A stretch of 64,000 nucleotides of DNA from Bradyrhizobium nivariense (GTDB lineage: Bacteria; Pseudomonadota; Alphaproteobacteria; Rhizobiales; Xanthobacteraceae), in NCBI RefSeq assembly GCF_029846715.1, contig NZ_JARVWW010000014.1:124001-188000 (forward strand), in the 5' to 3' direction. A model generated the notes under the pieces. It worked only from the letters and a program-made list of their open reading frames with translations, was not told the origin of the DNA and did no database searches. Made by a program: the position numbers and the translations under genes. Positions 43,701-52,456 of the stretch are shown in pieces. Numbering within the stretch: the first letter of the stretch is position 1; the number at the start of each line of letters is the position of its first letter.

Positions 43701-45092
43701 ATGTACGATTACGACATGGTGGTGATCGGCTCGGGCCCATCGGGGCGCCGGGCCGCGGTGCAATGTGCCAAGCTCGGCAAGGCCGTGCTGGTGGTGGAGA
43801 AGGGCCGGCGGGTCGGCGGCGTCTCCGTCCACACCGGCACGATTCCTTCCAAGACCCTGCGCGAGACCGTGCTCAATTTGTCCGGCTGGCGCGAGCGCGG
43901 CTTTTACGGCCGCTCCTACCGGGTGAAGCAGGACATCGTGGCCAGCGATTTGATGACCCGGCTGCAGAAGACGCTCGATCACGAGGTCGAGGTGCTCGAG
44001 CATCAATTCAGCCGCAATCTGGTGCGGACCGCCAATGGCGAGGCACGGCTGATCTCGCCGCACGAGGTCGAGATCACGAGCGCGATCGGCGAGACCAAGG
44101 TGGTGTCGGCCGCCTTCATCCTGATTGCCTGCGGCACGCGCCCGTTCCGGCCCGACTACGTGCCGTTCGACGGTGCGACCGTGCTCGACAGCGACGAGAT
44201 CATCGAGCTGCCCAAGCTGCCGCGCAGCCTGGCCGTGATCGGCGCCGGCGTGATCGGCGTCGAATATGCCACCATCTTCAGTGCGCTCGACGTGCCCGTG
44301 ACACTGATCGAACCGCGGCCGACCTTCCTTGATTTCATCGACAAGGAATTGATCGACGAGTTCATGCACGAATTGCGCGACCGCAACGTCGCGCTGCGGC
44401 TCGGCGCCAAGGTGAACTCGATCGAGAAGACCGCGCAAGGTAGCATCGTCACAAAGCTGTCCGACGGGCGGCACGTCGCGACGGAGATGCTGCTGTTTGC
44501 TGCGGGCCGCGTCGGCGCCACCGACCGATTGAACCTCGAGGCCGCCGGCATCGTTGTCGACCATCGCGGCCGCATCTCGGTCGATCCCGTGACCTTGCAG
44601 ACCAGCGTGCCGCACATCTACGCGGCCGGCGACGTGATCGGCTTTCCAAGCCTTGCCTCGACATCGATGGAGCAGGGCCGGGTCGCGGCGTGCCACGCGC
44701 TCGGCATGGAGCCGATGGCGCCGCCGGAGTTCTTTCCCTACGGCATCTATTCGGTGCCCGAAATCTCGACGGCCGGCCTGACCGAGGAAGAGGTGCGCAC
44801 CCGCGGCATCCCCTATGAGGTCGGCATTGCGCGCTTCCGCGAGACCTCGCGCGGCCACATCATGGGGCTGAACAGCGGCATGATGAAGATGATCTTCTCG
44901 ACCAAGACGCGTCGCCTGCTCGGCGTACATATTCTGGGCGAGGGCGCCACCGAGCTGATCCATATCGGCCAGGCCGTGCTCAATCTCAAAGGCACGATCG
45001 ACTATTTCATCCAGAACACGTTCAACTATCCGACGCTGGCCGAGGCGTACAAGATCGCCGGCCTCGATGCGTGGAACAGGATGGCGCGGTAG
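43701..45092 (+). CDS. sthA: Soluble pyridine nucleotide transhydrogenase
   Basis: FAD enzyme of 463 aa that exchanges reducing equivalents between NADPH and NAD+. The FAD-binding Rossmann motif is VVIGSGPSGRRAAV at the N-terminus. The NAD(P) motif AVIGAGVIGVEYA is near residue 178. The second FAD motif PHIYAAGDVIGFPSLASTSMEQGR is intact. The position that carries the redox cysteine pair in lipoamide dehydrogenases reads VHTGTIPSKTLRE, i.e. cysteines absent, which is diagnostic for SthA. The C-terminal dimerisation domain has HILGEGATELIHIGQAV with the conserved His-Ile-Gly. ATG 43701 fits the length of known SthA proteins. Confidence 0.95.
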   Translation: MYDYDMVVIGSGPSGRRAAVQCAKLGKAVLVVEKGRRVGGVSVHTGTIPSKTLRETVLNLSGWRERGFYGRSYRVKQDIVASDLMTRLQKTLDHEVEVLEHQFSRNLVRTANGEARLISPHEVEITSAIGETKVVSAAFILIACGTRPFRPDYVPFDGATVLDSDEIIELPKLPRSLAVIGAGVIGVEYATIFSALDVPVTLIEPRPTFLDFIDKELIDEFMHELRDRNVALRLGAKVNSIEKTAQGSIVTKLSDGRHVATEMLLFAAGRVGATDRLNLEAAGIVVDHRGRISVDPVTLQTSVPHIYAAGDVIGFPSLASTSMEQGRVAACHALGMEPMAPPEFFPYGIYSVPEISTAGLTEEEVRTRGIPYEVGIARFRETSRGHIMGLNSGMMKMIFSTKTRRLLGVHILGEGATELIHIGQAVLNLKGTIDYFIQNTFNYPTLAEAYKIAGLDAWNRMAR

Positions 45093-45145
45093 CGGCGCGC
45101 TTCATCTTGCCGCGCGCAGCAAAATTGGCGAGCAGTCCCTTCGCG

Positions 45146-45260
45146 GCCATCCTTCGAGACGCCGCTTCGCGGCTCCTCAGGATGAGGTCTGGTTTCGCGA
45201 CGCGGTCTTAGACCCTCATGGTGAGGAGCCCGCAAAGCGGGCGTCTCGAACCATGCAGGC
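45146..45260. repeat. Palindromic intergenic repeat
   Basis: CATCCTTCGAGACGC (45148-45162) is imperfectly inverted at 45241-45255 (GCGTCTCGAACCATG). Inside are CGGCTCCTCA and TGAGGAGCCCG inverted blocks. It lies in the 281-bp gap between the sthA stop and the monooxygenase frame and belongs to the same broad repeat population, with a different inner sequence. The rest of this gap shows no further feature. Confidence 0.65.
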
Positions 45261-45393
45261 CGAGTACGTCGCAGTAGCGCCTCAACGCATGCCTGCATTC
45301 CGCTGCGCGGGACATCGTGCGATTGCCTTCGCTCTTCCCAGCACGTAGCTTCGCGCCACAAACGAACAAAAAATGAAAGCCGGAGAGAACGCC

Positions 45394-46629
45394 ATGGCGC
45401 GCCTGAAGTTCGGAGCCTTCCTTGCCCCGCATCACCCGATCGGGGAGCATCCGATGCTCCAGTTCCGGCGCGATCTCGACCTGGTCGAGCAGCTAGATAG
45501 CCTCGGCTATGACGAGTTCTGGTGCGGCGAGCATCATTCCTCCGGCTGGGAGATGATCGCCTCCCCCGAGATGTTCCTGGCCGCGGCCGGCGAGCGCACC
45601 AAGCGGATCAAGCTCGGCACCGGCGTGGTGTCGCTGCCCTATCACCATCCCTACAACGTCGCGCAGCGCATGGTGCAGCTCGACCACATGACCGGCGGCC
45701 GCGCGATCTTCGGCTCCGGTCCCGGCGCGCTCGCCTCCGACGCGCATACGCTCGGCATCGATCCGATGACGCAGCGCGACCGCCAGGACGAGGCGATCGG
45801 CGTGATCCGCCGCCTCTTCAGCGGCGAGCGCGTCACGGCGAAGAGCGACTGGTTCACCATGAACGACGCCGCGCTGCAGATTCTGCCGCTGCAGGAAGAG
45901 ATGCCGTTCGTGGTGGCCTCGCAGATCTCGCCCTCCGGCATGACGCTCGCCGGCAAATACGGCATCGGCATCATCTCGCTGGGTTCGATGACGACGCAGG
46001 GCCTGATGTCGCTCCAGCAGCAATGGCAGTTCGCCGAGGACGCGGCGAAAAAGCACGGCACCACGGTCAACCGCGCCGACTGGCGCGTGCTCCTGAGCTT
46101 TCACATCGCCGAGACCCGCGAGCAGGCGCGCCGCGAGGCCGGCGCCGGGCTGATGCGCTGGCACAACGAATATAATGTCGGCACGCTGCAACGGCCCGGC
46201 CTCACCGCGTTCGCCTCGCCCGACGAGGCCGTGGACAAGACCGCCTTCGTCGAAGGCGCGGCCTCCACCATCGGCACGCCCGACGATCTCGTCAAAACCA
46301 TCAAGAACGTGATGCAGGTCTCCGGCGGCGTCGGCGCCGTCATCGGCTTCGTGCACGACTGGGCCAACCTGGAAGCCACGCGCCGGAGCTGGGACATGGT
46401 CGCGCGCTATGTCGTGCCGGAGATCAACGGCTACATCGACGGCCTGCGCAAGTCGCAAAAATTCGTGATCGAGAACCGCGCGATCTTCGAACGCGCGGGC
46501 CAGGCCGTGATGGCCAAGATCATGCAGAACGAGAAGGCCGCCGAGGCGCTGAAGGTGACCGGCCCCGGCCGCGTCGCCATTCCCGCCGTCAACGCCCCGG
46601 ATTTGCAGAAGGAAGCAGCGAAGCGGTAG
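45394..46629 (+). CDS. LLM-class flavin-dependent monooxygenase
   Basis: Bacterial-luciferase-like monooxygenase of 411 aa that uses reduced flavin supplied by another protein. The N-terminus MARLKFGAFLAPHHPIGEHPMLQFRRDLDLVEQLDSLGYDEFWCGEHHSSGWEMIASPEMF closely resembles the limonene 1,2-monooxygenase (LimB) type of sequence. It continues with TGVVSLPYHHPYNVAQRMVQLDHMTGGRAIFGSGPGAL, the LLM core. ATG 45394 has GGAGAG upstream (the frame also opens at 45373). No flavin reductase is adjacent. The following gene is a cytochrome P450 on the same strand, suggesting oxidation of a hydrophobic, perhaps terpenoid, compound; the substrate is unproven. Confidence 0.87.
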   Translation: MARLKFGAFLAPHHPIGEHPMLQFRRDLDLVEQLDSLGYDEFWCGEHHSSGWEMIASPEMFLAAAGERTKRIKLGTGVVSLPYHHPYNVAQRMVQLDHMTGGRAIFGSGPGALASDAHTLGIDPMTQRDRQDEAIGVIRRLFSGERVTAKSDWFTMNDAALQILPLQEEMPFVVASQISPSGMTLAGKYGIGIISLGSMTTQGLMSLQQQWQFAEDAAKKHGTTVNRADWRVLLSFHIAETREQARREAGAGLMRWHNEYNVGTLQRPGLTAFASPDEAVDKTAFVEGAASTIGTPDDLVKTIKNVMQVSGGVGAVIGFVHDWANLEATRRSWDMVARYVVPEINGYIDGLRKSQKFVIENRAIFERAGQAVMAKIMQNEKAAEALKVTGPGRVAIPAVNAPDLQKEAAKR

Positions 46630-46756
46630 GCGCAGGGCCTATCTCCCGCAGTCGTCCCGGCGATGGTGTGTGGCGATTTGCGCGCAAGACGACCACAGCG
46701 TCATCATCCCCGGATTGTGGTATGTTGGCAGGGTCTAGCCAACCGGAGCAATCGTC

Positions 46757-48133
46757 ATGTCGATGCAGAATGTGGCCGCCCCTGCGCTCGGCTTCACCGC
46801 GCCCAAGCGCAACGAGCTGACACACATCCCCGGCGACGAAGGCTGGCCGATCATCGGCAAGACCTTTCAGGTGCTCGCCGACCCCAAGGGCCATATCGAG
46901 GCGAACGGCGCCAAATACGGCCCGGTCTACCGCACCCATTTTTTCGGCGAGACCAATGTCGTGCTGCTTGGCCCCGAAGCCAATGAGCTCGTGCTGTTCG
47001 ACCAGCAAAAGCTGTTCTCTTCGACCCATGGCTGGAACAAGGTGCTCGGCCTGTTGTTTCCGCGCGGATTGATGCTGCTGGATTTCGACGAGCACCGGCT
47101 GCATCGCAAGGCGCTGTCGGTCGCGTTCAAGTCCGGACCGATGAAGTCCTATCTGAGCGATCTCGACCGTGGCATTGCGGCGCGCGTCGCGCAGTGGAAG
47201 GCCAAGCCCGGCGAGATGCAGCTTTATCCGGCGATGAAGCAGCTCACGCTCGATCTCGCCGCGGCGTCCTTTCTCGGCGCCGATATCGGGCCGGAGGTCG
47301 ACGAAATCAACCGCGCCTTCGTCGACATGGTCGCCGCCGCCGTCGCCCCGATCCGCCGTCCGCTGCCCGGCACACAGATGGCGGCCGGCGTCAGGGGCCG
47401 CAAGCGCATCGTCGCCTATTTCCGCCAGCAGATTCCGCTGCGACGCGGCAATCACGGCGGCGATGACCTGTTCTCGCAGCTCTGCCGCGCAACCCACGAG
47501 GACGGCGCGCTGCTCTCGGAACAGGACATCATCGACCACATGAGCTTCCTGATGATGGCGGCGCACGATACGCTGACCTCGTCGCTGACGTCCTTCATCG
47601 GCGAGCTCGCCGCAAATCCCGACTGGCAGGACAGACTGCGCGCAGAGGTCATGGCGCTGGGGCTCGCCCCTGATGCGCCAAGCAGCTTCGACGATCTGGA
47701 AAAGATGCCGCTGTCGGAGATGGCGTTCAAGGAAGCACTGCGGCTCAAGCCACCGGTGCCCTCGATGCCGCGCCGCGCCATGCGCGATTTCACCTTCAAG
47801 GGCTTTACGATTCCCGCCGGCACCGCGGTCGGCGTCAACCCGCTCTACACCCATCACATGAAGGACATCTGGCCGGAGCCGGATCGCTTCGATCCCTCTC
47901 GCTTCACCGAAGAGGCCCAACGCAACCGCCACCGCTTCGCCTGGGTGCCGTTCGGCGGCGGCGCGCATATGTGCCTCGGTCTGCACTTCGCCTACATGCA
48001 GGCGAAATGCTTCGCGCGGCACTTCTTGCAGAACATCGAGGTGTCGCTGGAGCCGGGTTACAAGCCGGACTGGCAGATGTGGCCGATCCCGAAGCCGCGG
48101 GACGGGCTGCGGGTGCGGGTCAAGGCGGTGTGA
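46757..48133 (+). CDS. Cytochrome P450
   Basis: Haem monooxygenase of 458 aa. The Cys ligand is near residue 406 in WVPFGGGAHMCLGLHFAYMQ. The I-helix oxygen-activation motif is MMAAHDTLTSSLTSF near 269, with His-Asp-Thr where many P450s have Gly-Glu/Asp-Thr. The ExxR motif is KEALRLKPPVPSMPRRAM near 323. There is no membrane anchor, so it is a soluble bacterial P450 that needs a ferredoxin/reductase from elsewhere. The sequence style (AHDT, HxCLGLHFA) recalls the CYP51/CYP120/CYP110-like branch. GGAG precedes ATG 46757. It follows the LLM gene by 127 bp. Confidence 0.94.
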   Translation: MSMQNVAAPALGFTAPKRNELTHIPGDEGWPIIGKTFQVLADPKGHIEANGAKYGPVYRTHFFGETNVVLLGPEANELVLFDQQKLFSSTHGWNKVLGLLFPRGLMLLDFDEHRLHRKALSVAFKSGPMKSYLSDLDRGIAARVAQWKAKPGEMQLYPAMKQLTLDLAAASFLGADIGPEVDEINRAFVDMVAAAVAPIRRPLPGTQMAAGVRGRKRIVAYFRQQIPLRRGNHGGDDLFSQLCRATHEDGALLSEQDIIDHMSFLMMAAHDTLTSSLTSFIGELAANPDWQDRLRAEVMALGLAPDAPSSFDDLEKMPLSEMAFKEALRLKPPVPSMPRRAMRDFTFKGFTIPAGTAVGVNPLYTHHMKDIWPEPDRFDPSRFTEEAQRNRHRFAWVPFGGGAHMCLGLHFAYMQAKCFARHFLQNIEVSLEPGYKPDWQMWPIPKPRDGLRVRVKAV

Positions 48134-48137
48134 ACCT

Positions 48138-48261
48138 CTCGTGTCCCGGACGCGCAAAGCGCGAGCCGGGACCCAGATCTTGAGATGCGTTCGGTAGCGA
48201 GATGGGCCCCGGCTCTGCAGCGCACCGCTGAAGGAGCGCTGCGCTGCGTCCGGGGCACGAG
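48138..48261. repeat. Palindromic intergenic repeat between P450 and SDR genes
   Basis: The 16-base left end (48138-48153, CTCGTGTCCCGGACGC) is inverted with one mismatch at 48246-48261. It fills almost the whole 138-bp gap between two convergent genes and is another member of the repeat population. Confidence 0.75.
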
Positions 48262-48271
48262 GACCTACCTC

Positions 48272-49111
48272 CTACGCCCCCTGATCGAACGCCTTGCGCA
48301 GGGCCACGTAACCCTGCTGTTGCTGGCTCCAGTTGCGGCCGCCGGTCATCGCGCCGTCGATGACGAGGTCATGGCCGTTGATGAAGCTGGATTCGTCGCT
48401 GGCCAGGAACACCGCGGCATGGGCGATGTCATCAGGGAGGCCGGCGCGCGGGATCGGCTGCGCGGTCTTGTAGACCTCGCGCATCACCGCCGGCGTCTTC
48501 TCCGCCGCATCGGTCGAAAGTCCGAGCGCCTTGCCGAAAATGCCGGTCGCGATGGCGCCGGGGGAGATCGAGTTGACGCGCACGTTGGACTCGCCGAGTT
48601 CCATCGCCACGCATTTGGTGAGATGGATCACCGCCGCCTTGGCCGCACCGTAGACCATCGAGGACGAGAAGCCGGCGAGACGGCCGGCGATGCTGCCATT
48701 GTTGATGATGCTGCCAAAACCCTGCCTCTTCATGGTGGGCGCGGCGTGCTTCATGCCGAGCATGACGCTGCGCACCAAGGTCGCCATCGCCGCGTCGAAG
48801 CGCTCGACCTCGAGGCCTTCGATGCCGCCGGTCTGCGCCGGGCCGCCGGCATTGTTGAACAGGCAGTCGATCCGGCCAAATTTGTCCATCGCGAGCGCGA
48901 TCAGCGCCTGCATCTGCGCTTCGACCGTCACATCCGTCTGGCGGAAGACGCAAGTCGCCCCGAGCTGCTTCGCCAGTGCCTCGCCTTCCGGTATACGCCG
49001 GCCCGCGATCACAATTTTGGCACCTTCGGCAACGAAGACTTCCGCAGTCCGCAACCCGATCCCGCTTGTCGCGCCCGTGATCACCGCGACCTTGCCGTCC
49101 AGCCTGCCCAT
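48272..49111 (-). CDS. Short-chain dehydrogenase/reductase
   Basis: Classical SDR of 279 aa acting on a hydroxyl or keto group with NAD(P)H. The cofactor motif is TGATSGIG (residues 13-20), with NNAGG at 86-90, the catalytic Ser near 140 (IINNGSIAG), and Tyr154-Lys158 in MVYGAAKAA. The C-terminal part reads FLASDESSFINGHDLVIDGAMTGG. Basic residues (AGRR) after beta-2 suggest NADP+ preference, which is an inference. It is convergent with the P450 gene, and a role in the same pathway is possible but unproven. ATG 49109-49111. Confidence 0.93.
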   Translation of the reverse strand: MGRLDGKVAVITGATSGIGLRTAEVFVAEGAKIVIAGRRIPEGEALAKQLGATCVFRQTDVTVEAQMQALIALAMDKFGRIDCLFNNAGGPAQTGGIEGLEVERFDAAMATLVRSVMLGMKHAAPTMKRQGFGSIINNGSIAGRLAGFSSSMVYGAAKAAVIHLTKCVAMELGESNVRVNSISPGAIATGIFGKALGLSTDAAEKTPAVMREVYKTAQPIPRAGLPDDIAHAAVFLASDESSFINGHDLVIDGAMTGGRNWSQQQQGYVALRKAFDQGA

Positions 49112-49305
49112 GGAATGTCCCTGTTTTCAAACCCCTTGACGCCAAATGGCGGACACCGATCGATGACGGCGCCGCGACAGTCGGCGCCGCAGCAGGCACT
49201 ATTCCTGCCGACTCCCGACAAGGCAAGCTTTGCTTGCGCCGACGACATGCGTAACATTCCTGGCGATCGCTCGATTGTCGAACGCAGATCGCGACCGGAC
49301 TGCGC

Positions 49306-50271
49306 ATGGGGAAGCTGATCGACGAGTTCCGCAAGGGCTGGCAGGGCGTGGCACCGCCATCGCTCGGCCTGAGCCTTGCGTTTGCGGTCGCCTGCCTGCT
49401 GGTTGCGACGCTGGCGCGCTGGGCTCTCGCCCATGTGCGGCCCGACGTCTATTTCACGCCGTATTTCCCGGCCGTGTTCTTTGCGGCCGCGTTCGGCGGC
49501 TTCCGCATCGGCATCATCACGGCGCTGGTCGGCGGCGTGCTCGGCGTCGTCGTGAATTTCAGCGATGCTTTTGCCGATCACGCGCGATTCGCCCTGCTGG
49601 CGCTCTATTGGGCGGTCTGCGCGCTCACCATCTGGGGCGTCGAGCACTATCGCTCGCTCCTCGTCGAGCAGCGCCGGATTTCCAGACGCCTGATCGAGGA
49701 AGAAGACTATCGCAAGCTGCTGGTCGACGAGCTCCAGCACCGGCTGAAGAACAAGCTGTCGACGGTGCATGCCGTGCTGCACCAGGTGCTGTACGACCAG
49801 CCGCAGATCTGGGCCCGGATCGATCCGAGGCTGCGGTCGCTGGCCACGACCGACGATTTGATCTCGCGGATCGACAAGGCGGGCTGCGACATCCGCGATC
49901 TCCTGATCGCCGAGCTCGGGCCGTATGGCCATGTCCGCTTCACGCTCAACGGCGAACGGCTGTTCCTGCGGCCGAAGCTTGCGGTCACGCTGTCATTGAT
50001 GTTTCACGAGCTCGCCACCAACGCGGGGAAATATGGCGCGTTCTCCGCGCCGCGCGGATTGTTGCAGGTGTCATGGACCGTCAGCGACGACCGTCTGACC
50101 GTCACCTGGGATGAAACCGAGGGCCCGAGCGTCGACAAGGTCTCCGAGCCGGGTTTCGGCACCAAGCTGTTGAAGTCGGCGCTGTCGGCCTTCGACGGCA
50201 AGACGGAGGTCGCTTATCTCAGGACCGGACTTCATTGCATCATGCAATGCCGTATCCCCAAAAGCGATTAG
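49306..50271 (+). CDS. HWE/HisKA_2-type sensor histidine kinase
   Basis: Membrane histidine kinase of 321 aa. An N-terminal DUF4118-like region with four hydrophobic spans (LGLSLAFAVACLLVATLARWAL; FTPYFPAVFFAAAFGGFRIGIITALVGGVLGVVV; FALLALYWAVCALTIWGV) is followed by the phosphoacceptor block VDELQHRLKNKLSTVHAVLHQV. The ATP-binding part has LMFHELATNAGKYGAFSAPRGLLQVSW and VTWDETEGPSV, the hallmark WxE motif and HELATNA of the HWE/HisKA_2 group. No response regulator is adjacent. In alphaproteobacteria such kinases often feed the general stress response or PhyR-type partners; that is inference. Confidence 0.92.
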   Translation: MGKLIDEFRKGWQGVAPPSLGLSLAFAVACLLVATLARWALAHVRPDVYFTPYFPAVFFAAAFGGFRIGIITALVGGVLGVVVNFSDAFADHARFALLALYWAVCALTIWGVEHYRSLLVEQRRISRRLIEEEDYRKLLVDELQHRLKNKLSTVHAVLHQVLYDQPQIWARIDPRLRSLATTDDLISRIDKAGCDIRDLLIAELGPYGHVRFTLNGERLFLRPKLAVTLSLMFHELATNAGKYGAFSAPRGLLQVSWTVSDDRLTVTWDETEGPSVDKVSEPGFGTKLLKSALSAFDGKTEVAYLRTGLHCIMQCRIPKSD

Positions 50272-50468
50272 ACACAGCGCAAACGAAACTCGATCGCGCG
50301 CTTCGCTCGCGGTTTCGCTGGGCGCGTTGACGCTCTGTTAATGACGATGGGCTGCGCGTCGCATCGCCGCAAGACACCACCGTATTTCTCCGGACCCCTT
50401 AACCGAACTTAAGAGGGAACCGCGCAAGATCACGGCCATTGCAAAGGCGCGCTGAAACAACAAGATTC

Positions 50469-52214
50469 ATGACTTCTATGAACGACAACAAATATTCCGG
50501 CGCGAGTGAAGCCGAACTCGGATTTCTCAAGGAAATCGTTAGAATGCTGCCTGCCGGCCTGACCGTGCAGGACGCGCAAGGCGAGCTTCTCCTGGTCAAC
50601 GATGTTGCGGCCACCCAGCTCGGCATGGACGGCAGCCGTCCCTCGCGCGATCTCGCGCCGCGCCGGGAAGCCTGCCGGCAGGCCCTGAGCTCCGGCCAGG
50701 CGGTCGTCGCCGAGGAAGCGCTCCACGACGGAGCCGCACGCCAGGTGCTGCTGACCACCCATCGTCCGGTCCGCGTCGACGGACGCGAGCTGCTGATCTC
50801 GGCCTCCTCCGACATCACCGAGCAGAAGAATTTCGAGGACCAGCTGTTCCGCTCGGCCTATTTCGACGAGCTCACCGGCCTGCCCTCGCGGCGCGTGATC
50901 GAACATCGCGCCACCAGCCAGCTCGCCCAGGGTCGCGCTGGCGAGCGCTTTGCGCTCGCTTTTCTCGACGTCGACAATTTCAAGCACATCAACGACTATT
51001 ACGGCCACGCCGTGGGCGACGCCCTGCTGGTCGAGCTGTCGAAGCGGCTCGGACGCGACTTGCGCGATTCGGACATGCTGTCGCGCATCTCCGGCGACGA
51101 ATTCCTGCTGCTGCTGTCGCCGATCCAGAGCCAGGAGGAAGTCGCCGAGTTCATGCAATCGACGCTGGAGCGGCTGACGGCGCCGTTCTTTATCGACAAT
51201 TCGGAAGTCTTCGCCTCCATCTCCGTCGGCATCAGCCTCTATCCCGATCACGGAAGCAACTTCGAGACACTGCGTCAGAACGCCGACATCGCGATGTACC
51301 GCATCAAGAATAACGGCAAGGGATCGGCGGCCTTCTTCGACTCCAGCATGGAGCGCGAGGCGCTGGCGCGGACGAAGATCGAGCAATCGCTGCGGCTCGC
51401 CATCCTCGAGAAGCGCTTCTGCTGCGCCTTCCAGTCCAAGGTCGACATCCGCACGCAGGACGTAAAGGGCATCGAGGCCCTGGTGCGGCTGCGCGACGAC
51501 GAGGGCTTGATCCAGGCGCCCGGCTCGTTCATCAATCTTGCCGGCGAACTCGGGCTGATCGACGAGCTGACCCATCTCGTGCTCGCCGAGATCGTCAAGT
51601 CGATCGACCTGATCAACGAGACGTTCGGTGCGGAAGCGACCATCAGCATCAACGTCGCGGCCAAGCAGGCCGGCAACCCCGAATTCATGCGCAGCTTTGC
51701 GCAGGCGCTTGACGACACCGGCTTTCCGCAGCGCTTCATGATCGAGGTGACCGAAGACGCCTTCGTCGCCAAGAATCATTTCCAGGCCGAGATCCTGCCG
51801 ATGTTCCGCAAGCTCGGCGTCGGTATCTCGATCGACGATTTCGGCACCGGCTATTCCTCACTCTCGGCGCTGGCCGACATCACTGCGGACGAGATCAAGA
51901 TCGACCGCTCCTTCATCACCGATATCCATAAGCGACCACGCAACCAGGGCATCTTGCGCGCGATCGAATCCCTGAGCGAAGCGCTCGGCATGACCGTGAT
52001 TGCCGAAGGCATCGAATCCTACGAGGAGCTCGCCTATCTCCAGGCTGCGACCAAGATCCGTTACGCGCAGGGCTATTATTTTTCCCGGCCGATCTTCCTG
52101 GAGGAGCTGAAGCTGGCGACGCCGGCCTCCAGCGAAGCACGCGCCAGCGTCACAAACCGCTCGACGCAACAGAACCGGCAGGGCTATTCGCGGGCCGGCG
52201 GCTATCGACGGTAG
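50469..52214 (+). CDS. PAS-GGDEF-EAL cyclic-di-GMP signalling protein
   Basis: Cytoplasmic protein of 581 aa. A PAS domain covers roughly 15-120 (FLKEIVRMLPAGLTVQDAQGELLLVNDVAA). The GGDEF domain carries SGDEF near residue 208 in DMLSRISGDEFLLLL; the first Gly is Ser, a variant still seen in active cyclases. The EAL domain contains GIEALVRLRD near 335, EVTEDAF, SIDDFGTGYSSLS and IAEGIES, so phosphodiesterase residues appear intact. It probably has both or switchable activities. The frame opens at 50439; ATG 50469 (MTSMNDNKYSGAS) is the first ATG. No obvious partner gene is adjacent. Confidence 0.93.
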   Translation: MTSMNDNKYSGASEAELGFLKEIVRMLPAGLTVQDAQGELLLVNDVAATQLGMDGSRPSRDLAPRREACRQALSSGQAVVAEEALHDGAARQVLLTTHRPVRVDGRELLISASSDITEQKNFEDQLFRSAYFDELTGLPSRRVIEHRATSQLAQGRAGERFALAFLDVDNFKHINDYYGHAVGDALLVELSKRLGRDLRDSDMLSRISGDEFLLLLSPIQSQEEVAEFMQSTLERLTAPFFIDNSEVFASISVGISLYPDHGSNFETLRQNADIAMYRIKNNGKGSAAFFDSSMEREALARTKIEQSLRLAILEKRFCCAFQSKVDIRTQDVKGIEALVRLRDDEGLIQAPGSFINLAGELGLIDELTHLVLAEIVKSIDLINETFGAEATISINVAAKQAGNPEFMRSFAQALDDTGFPQRFMIEVTEDAFVAKNHFQAEILPMFRKLGVGISIDDFGTGYSSLSALADITADEIKIDRSFITDIHKRPRNQGILRAIESLSEALGMTVIAEGIESYEELAYLQAATKIRYAQGYYFSRPIFLEELKLATPASSEARASVTNRSTQQNRQGYSRAGGYRR

Positions 52215-52247
52215 GGTCCCAGACAACTGACATACAATGAGCGCTCC

Positions 52248-52364
52248 CCGTCAGCCTGAGGTGCGAGGCCCACGATGCGTGCATCGTGGGTCGGGCCTCG
52301 AAGGATGAACGGCCGGGATGCAGCCGGGCCGTCGCCCTTCGAGGCTCGCACCTCAGGGGGACGG
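52248..52364. repeat. Palindromic intergenic repeat, CCTGAGGTGCGAG arms
   Basis: CCGTCAGCCTGAGGTGCGAG (52248-52267) is inverted with one mismatch at 52345-52364. An inner perfect hairpin CCCACGATGC-GT-GCATCGTGGG begins at 52269-52270. It matches 25314-25443 and 34891-35025 and separates the GGDEF-EAL gene from the sigma-54 activator gene. Confidence 0.82.
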
Positions 52365-52456
52365 TGGATAGATTGCGAACGGCTCAGCCTCCAATTCCCC
52401 CTTTGAAATTACGGGCCTTTTGGTGATAAGCAGGCGCACTTCCCCCGAGGTATGTC

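Noticed and set aside
43542..44963. N-terminal half of a 944-aa frame joined to the DHA2 exporter
   Set aside because: It is antisense to sthA and has no membrane or enzyme pattern; the exporter starts naturally at 43541.
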